DNA of 29,033 nucleotides, taken from positions 1-29,033 of the forward strand of contig DATFYI010000157.1 in the NCBI GenBank assembly GCA_035315125.1, given 5' to 3'. Of this stretch, positions 23,393 to 29,033 are shown in pieces (position 1 is the first letter of the stretch; every line of letters starts with the position of its first letter). This DNA comes from DATFYI01 sp035315125. GTDB taxonomy: Bacteria > Chloroflexota > Anaerolineae > Anaerolineales > Anaerolineaceae. A program made the translations under genes and the position numbers. The notes beneath the pieces were generated by a model, which was not told the origin of the DNA, did no database searches, and worked only from the letters and a program-made list of their open reading frames with translations.

Positions 23393-23421
23393 TTGACTTT
23401 TACACCTTTTTGTGCTATTAC
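23393..23421 (+). promoter_or_regulatory. Probable promoter of the MBL-fold gene
   Basis: TTGACT (23393-23398), 17 bases, then TATTAC (23416-23421) give 5 of 6 and 4 of 6 consensus matches. The start would be near 23428 with a leader of about 40 bases. A near-repeat of TTTTACAC(T/C)TTTTT, 18 bases apart, overlaps the -35. Confidence 0.5.
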
Positions 23422-23467
23422 TATAGAATAATTCCTTGCGAATATCCCCAGTCTGAGGAAGGCATTA

Positions 23468-24343
23468 ATGCAGCGCGAACGCGTCTCTGATAACGTGTAT
23501 TGGTTTCAAAGTGAAATTTACGCGCAGGTAACTGCTGGCGTAGTCACAGGGCCGCAATGGGCGGTTGTTATTGATACTCTGCCAATCCCAGAAGAAACCC
23601 TGGCGATGCGTTCATTTATCGAAGAAGAATTAAGCGTTCCCGTCCGTTATATTATTAACACACATTACCATGCGGATCATACCTGGGGAAACTGTTTTTT
23701 TCCAGGAGCCACGATCATAGCGCACTCACTCTGCCGTCAATTGATGATAGAACGGGGCCAAAACTCTATTGACGCGGCTCGCCGTCAGAATCCAATATTC
23801 AAACAAATTAAGCTGGTTCTCCCCCATATTACCTTTGACGATGGGGAGTTGTCTCTGAGGGTAGGCAAAAAGAACCTGGTGCTATTTTCTACCCCAGGTC
23901 ATAGCATAGATGGGATATCTATATTAGTCGAAGAAGATCGCGTCTTATTTGCAGGGGATGCCTTTTTACCCCTTCCCTATATTGTTGACGGCGACCTGGA
24001 TGAATTATCCACAACCATTAAGAAAATTGGCAAAATGGGATTGGAGAATATCGTTCAAGGACATGGCGATATCATTCTTAGAGGGGAAATCGACGAAGCT
24101 GTAAAGGAAAACCTGGCCTATCTGGCCGCAATTCGTAAAGCCGCCCGCAATGCGGCTCGCCGGAAAAACCCTCAAGATGCCATCGCTATGGTGGATATTG
24201 AATCCTGTGGCAAAAGCCGTGTTTATCTGGGCGGATTGGCTGAAGACCTGCACCGGCGCAATCTACGCACACTGCTGCGTCAACTCATGGAAGAAGGCAG
24301 CAGCGAGACTACCAATGACCTGCTCGGCAGTAAAGTAGAATAA
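23468..24343 (+). CDS. Metallo-beta-lactamase-fold hydrolase
   Basis: The protein has 291 residues and no signal peptide. The zinc-site motif HxHxDH is complete (H66-Y-H68-A-D70-H71 in NTHYHADHTWGN), followed by STPGHSIDG (third-ligand His), VLFAGDAFLP (bridging Asp) and IVQGHGDII (last His). These residues predict a di-metal hydrolase of the SoxH/glyoxalase-II-like part of the superfamily. The C-terminal quarter (about residues 215-291) is helical and basic (KAARNAARRKNPQDA) and does not resemble a known add-on domain. Substrate is unknown; the superfamily includes glyoxalase II, quinoprotein-relay proteins, RNases and lactonases. The strong GAGGAAGG (about 23455-23462) precedes the ATG. It follows the surface-protein gene on the same strand but has its own likely promoter. 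Confidence 0.88.
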   Translation: MQRERVSDNVYWFQSEIYAQVTAGVVTGPQWAVVIDTLPIPEETLAMRSFIEEELSVPVRYIINTHYHADHTWGNCFFPGATIIAHSLCRQLMIERGQNSIDAARRQNPIFKQIKLVLPHITFDDGELSLRVGKKNLVLFSTPGHSIDGISILVEEDRVLFAGDAFLPLPYIVDGDLDELSTTIKKIGKMGLENIVQGHGDIILRGEIDEAVKENLAYLAAIRKAARNAARRKNPQDAIAMVDIESCGKSRVYLGGLAEDLHRRNLRTLLRQLMEEGSSETTNDLLGSKVE

Positions 24344-24359
24344 CAAAACTTGTTATTCT
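24337..24359 (+). terminator. Hairpin between two convergent genes, possible two-way terminator
   Basis: Ten-base perfect arms AGAATAACAA (24337-24346) and TTGTTATTCT (24350-24359) enclose a 3-base loop. The left arm contains the stop codon of the MBL-fold gene. A short T-run (about 24368-24372) follows on the plus strand but is 9 bases away and the stem is AT-rich, so termination would be inefficient. Confidence 0.4.
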
Positions 24360-24391
24360 GATAGCAACTTTTTATATCCACCAATAAATAT

Positions 24392-25060
24392 TTATTTAAT
24401 TTTCGACTTGATATAAGCCCGTAGCCCGACGATACGCTCGGTGCCTAGTCGCAGACGCTGGATATTGGGACGTAATGCCCAAATGACCACCAGTTCAGCC
24501 AGGATACCATAAACTACATAAATCCAGGATGCCTCGCCGCTAATGGCGCGATAAATAAATACAATCGTAGCAATAATCGGAATGCTCATGGTAGTCACCG
24601 ATGCATATCCAATAACAAAGAAAACAAACACACACACAGGCAGGATAAATAAGACAATGTGTGGGTAAAGTGCGATCGCCCCACCGACAGCAGTCGCTCC
24701 GCCCGCTCCACCACTAAAATGCAATCGACCTTTTTCGTCCCGCCTGGCTAAAAAGATCGAATAATTATGCCCTATAATCGCAGCTATTGCTGCAAATACC
24801 TGCATCCAGGCGCTGCCTGGATAAATCCATTGAACTAACCAAAGTGTGGCGATCCCTTTTGAAACATCCAGGATCGCAGTAACCAAACCTGGCACAAATC
24901 CGGCCGCACGCATCGCGTTTGTTGTCCCCGTCCGACCGCTGGCAACCGTACGCACATCTTTTCCATTGGCAATTTTCACCACGATCAAACCGGATGGAAT
25001 TGAACCAATCATAAATGAGAGGGCAAGTACGGCAAGCACGTTCAGAATGGATATCAGCAT
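24392..25060 (-). CDS. plsY: Glycerol-3-phosphate acyltransferase PlsY
   Basis: This 222-residue membrane enzyme moves an acyl group from acyl-phosphate to glycerol-3-phosphate, the first step of phospholipid synthesis. The three conserved cytoplasmic motifs are visible in family order: GSIPSGLIV (motif 1 start) with GRTGTTNAMRAAG (usual form GSGNxGATNxxR, here changed to R-T-G-T-T-N), IGHNYSIFL (the GHxFP region, with Tyr instead of Phe-Pro) and GGAGGATAVGG (usually GGKGVATxxG). The deviations, above all the Lys replaced by Ala in motif 3, are notable; a PlsY paralogue with altered substrate is possible. Five or more membrane helices and the typical length support the call. AAAGGAT lies 7 bases before the ATG. 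PlsX is not adjacent. Confidence 0.85.
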   Translation of the reverse strand: MLISILNVLAVLALSFMIGSIPSGLIVVKIANGKDVRTVASGRTGTTNAMRAAGFVPGLVTAILDVSKGIATLWLVQWIYPGSAWMQVFAAIAAIIGHNYSIFLARRDEKGRLHFSGGAGGATAVGGAIALYPHIVLFILPVCVFVFFVIGYASVTTMSIPIIATIVFIYRAISGEASWIYVVYGILAELVVIWALRPNIQRLRLGTERIVGLRAYIKSKIK

Positions 25061-25111
25061 ATTTTATCCTTTGTACCTATGTATTAACCCGAAACCGTGA
25101 AAAGAGTTTCG

Positions 25112-25516
25112 TCATAAGATAATTACCGGGATTTCAATAACCTTTTTATCATCCAATTGAAATCCGCGTACTTTCCACTCCATATTGTTCAAAGACACTA
25201 TCAGATAGACGGTACCCGGATAAGCATACTCCAACCGGTCTGTTTCGGATGGATAATCTGGCCCAGTTGGGTGGGAATGATAAATCCCGATCAGATCCAG
25301 ACCGGCTTGTTCCAGGGTTAAAAACCCATTTAACTGCTGTTCAGGTTTCATCCTGAAGCGAACCGGGCTGTGCAATTCATTTTCGATCGGAATGATCTGC
25401 TTGGCACGGTTCTGTTTACCTCCAATCAGGCCACAGGCCTCTTCGGGGAACCAGCTGCGAACATGCTGGAGCATTTGCTGCCAATGTTCTAATGATAGCA
25501 TTAATCCATCCACCAT
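25112..25516 (-). CDS. JAB/MPN-domain metallopeptidase
   Basis: The protein has 134 residues, a single JAMM domain. All metal-site residues are present: catalytic Glu26 in FPEEACGLIGG, H80-S-H82-P, S90 and D93 in YHSHPTGPDYPSETD. In bacteria the M67/JAMM family cleaves C-terminal extensions from ubiquitin-like sulfur carriers such as ThiS/MoaD or CysO (Mec+ proteins); no carrier or E1-like gene is adjacent, so the partner is unknown. MoeA genes lie 7 kb away. It starts 8 bases after the membrane-protein gene upstream. Start choice is open: ATG 25516 (AAGGTA somewhat far upstream) or ATG 25501, five codons on, which has GGTGG eight bases before it. Confidence 0.88.
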   Translation of the reverse strand: MVDGLMLSLEHWQQMLQHVRSWFPEEACGLIGGKQNRAKQIIPIENELHSPVRFRMKPEQQLNGFLTLEQAGLDLIGIYHSHPTGPDYPSETDRLEYAYPGTVYLIVSLNNMEWKVRGFQLDDKKVIEIPVIIL

Positions 25517-25524
25517 GTCTGATT

Positions 25525-26382
25525 TTATACCTTAATAAGAACGGCTAAACCCCAAAGTACGATTAACATGATCAAAGGTTCAATCCAGGAGATTCGCAAT
25601 GAATGTCCCTCTTCAATCGAGCCAGCGATACTGGTGATCGCATAAGAAGGTCCCAATATAATCAAGCCAAAGGACAGTGGAGAGACAGGCCAATAGTGTA
25701 AACCGAGCGCTATTTGACCAACAACCACCGCAATCCCGACGGCCCATTTAATACACCAGCGTCCTCCCAGGCGTAAATACAATGTGCGAAGAACCACCAG
25801 TGCAAGCGGAATAACCAGGGCCGGCAATAAAAGGTAAAGACGCAGACCGGCGGCGCGCACTGCGATTGCCAGAATAAGAAAAAGTGCAAAGGATAATGCT
25901 GTCAATCCAACCGTTGCAGGAGCATGCCGGATATCAGAAAGATCCACAACAATGTATTCTGCCACAAAAACCAAAATCAATAAAAGTCCCCCGAATGCAA
26001 ATAAAGCCCACCACTGCGGACCCACTTTCAATGTAGAAAGTGGTACACCGATTACCCAGGCGGTCAGGGCTGGCATCAACCAATGCTGCATGGTATTCTG
26101 TTTCCCGAGACCTGGGTGGTCGCGCACGATCCAATCTGAGCCCACTGCCGCCAAGGCGGCAACCAGAAGAGAAATAATTGTAACAATATTTAAATTAAAA
26201 TAAAAAACAACACCGGGCAGGTTGATCTCCAGGTTACTGGCGGGGATATTAAAAAACGGTGTCAGGGCATAAGCCAACAGAATCGTTGCAGCCAGGATAC
26301 TGAGCCTATTGGCATCTGGAAGGTGCTGGTGTTCTTCCACGTTATTGATTGTAACCGTCTCCTTTACACCTGCCAAGGTCAT
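25525..26382 (-). CDS. Multi-pass membrane protein of unknown function
   Basis: The protein has 285 residues: a polar N-terminus of about 25, then eight or so membrane helices with short loops. A conserved-looking WIVRDHPGLG loop and a polar QNTMQHWLMPAL stretch could face the cytoplasm; no catalytic motif is recognised. It may belong to a Chloroflexota-specific DUF family (DUF5656 comes to mind, unverified). It is co-transcribed with the JAB/MPN gene, 8 bases downstream, so the two products may act together. The ATG follows GAAGGG seven bases upstream. Its start is only 35 bases from that of the divergent membrane-protein gene, so the two promoters must overlap. Confidence 0.75.
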   Translation of the reverse strand: MTLAGVKETVTINNVEEHQHLPDANRLSILAATILLAYALTPFFNIPASNLEINLPGVVFYFNLNIVTIISLLVAALAAVGSDWIVRDHPGLGKQNTMQHWLMPALTAWVIGVPLSTLKVGPQWWALFAFGGLLLILVFVAEYIVVDLSDIRHAPATVGLTALSFALFLILAIAVRAAGLRLYLLLPALVIPLALVVLRTLYLRLGGRWCIKWAVGIAVVVGQIALGLHYWPVSPLSFGLIILGPSYAITSIAGSIEEGHSLRISWIEPLIMLIVLWGLAVLIKV

Positions 26383-26400
26383 GTCGATACCCTTCAGATG

Positions 26401-26409
26401 TGGTAAAAT
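26401..26409 (+). promoter_or_regulatory. Extended -10 element suggesting a leaderless transcript
   Basis: TGG-TAAAAT (26401-26409) fits the extended -10 form TGnTAnnnT. Transcription would begin near 26416, at or beside the ATG at 26418. No Shine-Dalgarno sequence precedes that ATG. No good -35 is visible, as is common with extended -10 promoters. Confidence 0.5.
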
Positions 26410-26417
26410 TAGTCTGT

Positions 26418-27422
26418 ATGAATATGGAAAAAAACGAAACCCTTACAAACACACCACCTCGTCTAATTGTATCCTTTTTAGCAGGATTCAATGCAGTCGC
26501 AAATAACATTCAATTGATTTTATTTCCAGTGGTGCTCGATCTACTATTATGGTTCGGTCCTCACCTTCGATTAAAACAATTAGCAGGACCGATGCTTGAC
26601 GAGCTGAATGCTACCTTATCCCAGATGGCGACACCCGATATGTCCGAACTCGTCCAGGCGGCCAAAGATACCTGGACAAGTACCCTGGAGCATTTCAACC
26701 TGTTAAGTTTGCTACGTACGTATCCAATCGGTATACCCAGCCTGTTCGCTTCCATTGGACCCCTTAATACGCCGCTTGGTGCGGCGCAGATTTACGAATT
26801 GCCCAATGCGGCGATCACATTTGGCATCTGGTGTTTGGTGATCCTGGTTGGGATTATCGGTGGCAGTCTTTATTTTAATGAAGTGTCCCGTATTACCAGC
26901 CTCGAGCGGGCTGAAGTTCCGTTAAAAAGATTGATCTGGCAAATAGTCCAATCCATTTTTCTGGGTATCCTGTTGATTTTAATCCTGATGGTTATTCTAA
27001 TCCCTGCCAGCATCCTGGTTTCCATCCTCGCCATGATCAACCCCGTGCTTGCACAGATTGCAGTATTAATATTAAGTATTATTGTGCTTTGGCTGCTGAT
27101 TCCGTTGGTTTTTTCACCGCATGGAATCTTTGCTTACAAACAAAATGCGTTTTCATCCGTTTTATTGAGCGTACGAATGGTCCGTTATTTCTTGCCAATG
27201 ACCGGACTGTTCTTATTGTTCGCTTTATTGATTAGTCAAGGATTGGACTTGCTCTGGTTAGTACCTCCAGAAACCTCCTGGATGGCCCTGATCGGTATTT
27301 TGGGTCATGCCTTTATCACTACAGGCCTACTATCAGCCAGTTTTGTGTACTACCGGGGGGGAATGAGCTGGATGCAACAGAATATACAACGTTTGACAAC
27401 AACACCGGCTGCCAAGGCCTAA
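26418..27422 (+). CDS. Multi-pass membrane protein of unknown function upstream of gyrB
   Basis: From ATG 26418 the protein has 334 residues. A polar N-terminus is followed by a hydrophobic segment (about residues 22-45), an external or cytoplasmic helical region of about 80 residues (DELNATLSQMATPDMSELVQ), then five or six long membrane helices. No enzyme or transporter motif is recognised; the layout resembles the loosely defined bacterial integral membrane families near DUF4013 or the GlpQ-associated membrane domain. Starts at GTG 26400 and ATG 26424 are also in frame; 26418 is chosen because a -10 element lies just before it and leaves no room for a longer leader. gyrB begins 23 bases downstream on the same strand. 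Confidence 0.7.
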   Translation: MNMEKNETLTNTPPRLIVSFLAGFNAVANNIQLILFPVVLDLLLWFGPHLRLKQLAGPMLDELNATLSQMATPDMSELVQAAKDTWTSTLEHFNLLSLLRTYPIGIPSLFASIGPLNTPLGAAQIYELPNAAITFGIWCLVILVGIIGGSLYFNEVSRITSLERAEVPLKRLIWQIVQSIFLGILLILILMVILIPASILVSILAMINPVLAQIAVLILSIIVLWLLIPLVFSPHGIFAYKQNAFSSVLLSVRMVRYFLPMTGLFLLFALLISQGLDLLWLVPPETSWMALIGILGHAFITTGLLSASFVYYRGGMSWMQQNIQRLTTTPAAKA

Positions 27423-27445
27423 ATTAAATCGTTTGGGAGGTATTT

Positions 27446-29033
27446 GTGGTACAACCTGGCGGATCTTATGATGCAAAAGACATCCAGGTATTGGAAGGTC
27501 TTGAGGCTGTACGGCGCCGTCCGGGCATGTACGTGGGCGGAACCGATCTCAGGGCGCTCCATCACCTGGTATATGAGGTAGTTGATAACTCAATAGATGA
27601 AGCTTTAGCCGGCACCTGTGACCGGATCAACGTCACTATTCATGCTGACCGGAGTGTCACTGTTGAGGATAACGGTCGCGGAATACCGGTTGATATGCAC
27701 CCGGAGAAGAAAAAATCCGCCTTGGAAGTCGTCATGACCACCCTGCATGCAGGCGGTAAATTCGGTGGAGGTGGTTATAAAGTTTCCGGGGGTCTACATG
27801 GTGTAGGCGTTTCAGCGGTCAATGCTTTGTCAGAATGGTGCGAAGTATTCGTGTGTCGTGAAGGAAAAGTCTATTTCCAACGCTACGAACGTGGTATTCC
27901 CCAAGAGCCCGTCAAGGTCATCGACAAATGCGACGAGAAAAAGACGGGCACCAGAACCACATTCAAATTCGATCCCACGATTTTCAAAGGCGAGATGGAC
28001 TTTCGGTTTGATACCCTTTCACAACGATTCCGTGAAATGGCATTTGTTACCCGCAAAGTACAAATCAAGCTGGTCGATGAAAACAATCAACACGAAATGA
28101 GTTTTTATTTTGAAGGCGGGATCAATTCCTTCGTCCATTATTTGAACCGAAACCGCGCGGTATTACACCCGGTAGTTTACGCCGAGAAAGAGGTAGATGG
28201 GATCGGCGTCGAGGCTGCAATCCAATATACTGACGCTTACTCCGAATCTGTGTATTCCTTTGCCAATACCATCAACACCATCGACGGCGGCACACATCTC
28301 ACCGGTTTGAGGGCAGCCATTACCCGTGTAATTAACGATTATGCCCGCCGGACTGGCTTATTGAAAGAAGGAGATCCGAACTTCTCGGGAGACGATACCC
28401 GTGAGGGTCTTACTGCCATAGTTAGTATCAAACATCCTGACCCACAGTTTGAAAGCCAGACTAAAGTCAAGCTGATGAATCCGGAAGTGCAGACCTATGT
28501 CCAGCAGGTTGTCGGCGAAGTTTTTAACACTTTCCTGGAAGAAAACCCGTCCGCCGCAAAAGCGATCGTTCAAAAATGCCTGACCTCGGCGCGTGCCCGT
28601 GATGCTGCCCGTAAAGCCCGCGACCTGGTTATTCGCAAATCGGCTTTGGAAAGCCTGACCCTGCCCGGCAAGCTGGCGGACTGCTCTGAACGCGATGCTA
28701 CCAAAACCGAGCTCTATATCGTCGAGGGTGACAGCGCTGGTGGCTCTGCCAAGCAAGGACGCGATCGTCATTTCCAGGCCATATTACCCTTGCGAGGCAA
28801 AATTCTAAATACAGAGCGTGCCCGCCTTGATAAAATCCTGGGAAATAACGAAGTTAAAGCACTGATATCTGCGCTGGGCACAAGTATTGGCGACAATTTT
28901 GATTTGAAAAACTTGCGCTACGGCCGTATCATTATCATGACCGATGCCGATGTGGATGGTAGCCATATTCGTACCTTGCTATTGACCTTTTTCTTCCGCT
29001 ATATGCAGGCCTTAATCGAAGATGGACACCTTT
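27446..29033 (+). CDS. gyrB: DNA gyrase subunit B, N-terminal 529 residues (partial)
   Basis: GyrB is the ATPase subunit that, with GyrA, introduces negative supercoils. The frame starts at GTG 27446, five bases after GGGAGG (27435-27440), and is open to the end of the window; roughly 110 residues are missing. The GHKL ATPase domain shows EGLEAVRRRPGMYVGG, VVDNSIDEALAG, DNGRGIPVD and GLHGVGVSAVNALS; the transducer domain follows with SQTKVKLMN, and the TOPRIM domain has YIVEGDSAGGSAKQGRDR, PLRGKILN and MTDADVDGSHIRTLL (metal-binding Asp pair). No GyrA or RecF gene is adjacent. ParE is the alternative, but the spacing and TOPRIM context fit GyrB better; a sister gene would decide. Confidence 0.93.
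   Translation, partial: MVQPGGSYDAKDIQVLEGLEAVRRRPGMYVGGTDLRALHHLVYEVVDNSIDEALAGTCDRINVTIHADRSVTVEDNGRGIPVDMHPEKKKSALEVVMTTLHAGGKFGGGGYKVSGGLHGVGVSAVNALSEWCEVFVCREGKVYFQRYERGIPQEPVKVIDKCDEKKTGTRTTFKFDPTIFKGEMDFRFDTLSQRFREMAFVTRKVQIKLVDENNQHEMSFYFEGGINSFVHYLNRNRAVLHPVVYAEKEVDGIGVEAAIQYTDAYSESVYSFANTINTIDGGTHLTGLRAAITRVINDYARRTGLLKEGDPNFSGDDTREGLTAIVSIKHPDPQFESQTKVKLMNPEVQTYVQQVVGEVFNTFLEENPSAAKAIVQKCLTSARARDAARKARDLVIRKSALESLTLPGKLADCSERDATKTELYIVEGDSAGGSAKQGRDRHFQAILPLRGKILNTERARLDKILGNNEVKALISALGTSIGDNFDLKNLRYGRIIIMTDADVDGSHIRTLLLTFFFRYMQALIEDGHL

Noticed and set aside
23380..23411. Direct near-repeat TTTTACAC(T/C)TTTTT as a specific regulator site
   Set aside because: T-rich and short; one copy overlaps the -35 of the MBL-gene promoter, and chance cannot be excluded.
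24005..24013. TTATCCACA, a perfect DnaA-box match
   Set aside because: Single copy inside the MBL-fold coding sequence, with no cluster, AT-rich unwinding region or dnaA nearby; gyrB alone does not mark an origin.
28358..28771. 137-codon reading frame antisense to gyrB
   Set aside because: Shadow of the gyrB coding frame with no plausible translation start signal or family motif.

Overview
The window most likely comes from a Chloroflexota bacterium of the Anaerolineae type. This is an inference from several traits: one gene fusing CtaA and CtaB, a secreted beta-helix protein on a Thr/Pro-rich stalk with a C-terminal membrane anchor, a JAB/MPN protein beside multi-pass proteins of unknown function, and densely packed operons of moderate GC. 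No tRNA, rRNA, CRISPR array, insertion sequence or prophage was seen.

Layout. Bases 1-4335 (+) hold a branched-chain amino-acid ABC transporter: the end of the binding protein, an intercistronic hairpin, then livH, livM, livG and livF, closed by a strong terminator. Next to it, on the minus strand at about 4437-4611, lies a probable 6S RNA, recognised by its nested helices and central bubble. Bases 4691-6244 (-) encode two unusual receiver-domain proteins, REC plus a DHp-like helical domain and REC plus Roadblock/LC7, with no kinase beside them. They diverge from a near-consensus promoter that drives thpR and rsfS; rsfS appears to start at CTG. Bases 7458-11170 (-) form a cytochrome-oxidase assembly cluster: a degenerate receiver protein, SCO, SURF1 and a CtaA-CtaB fusion that makes heme A. 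Bases 11361-13837 (-) are a NarX/NarL-type two-component pair whose kinase carries a cysteine cluster in its first GAF domain. Bases 14130-15210 hold an Rrf2-type Fe-S regulator with a likely self-operator, converging on a Bcp peroxiredoxin that has a Fur/PerR-like box over its promoter.

Bases 15243-20453 (-) run from proline dehydrogenase through a UbiA-family prenyltransferase and a MoeA to a MoeA fused to a periplasmic-binding-like domain. Bases 20740-24343 (+) encode the large surface protein and a metallo-beta-lactamase-fold hydrolase. Bases 24392-26382 (-) encode PlsY, a JAB/MPN peptidase and a multi-pass membrane protein. Bases 26418-29033 (+) encode another membrane protein and gyrB, which runs off the window.

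The recurring theme is respiration and redox control: oxidase assembly, molybdenum cofactor, a possible quinone-type prenyltransferase, a quinone-linked proline oxidase, a peroxiredoxin, an Fe-S regulator and a cysteine-bearing sensor kinase. No single wholly new system is evident. The most interesting items are the 6S RNA, the kinase-less receiver pair, the redox operators, the cysteine cluster in the kinase and the CTG start of rsfS.
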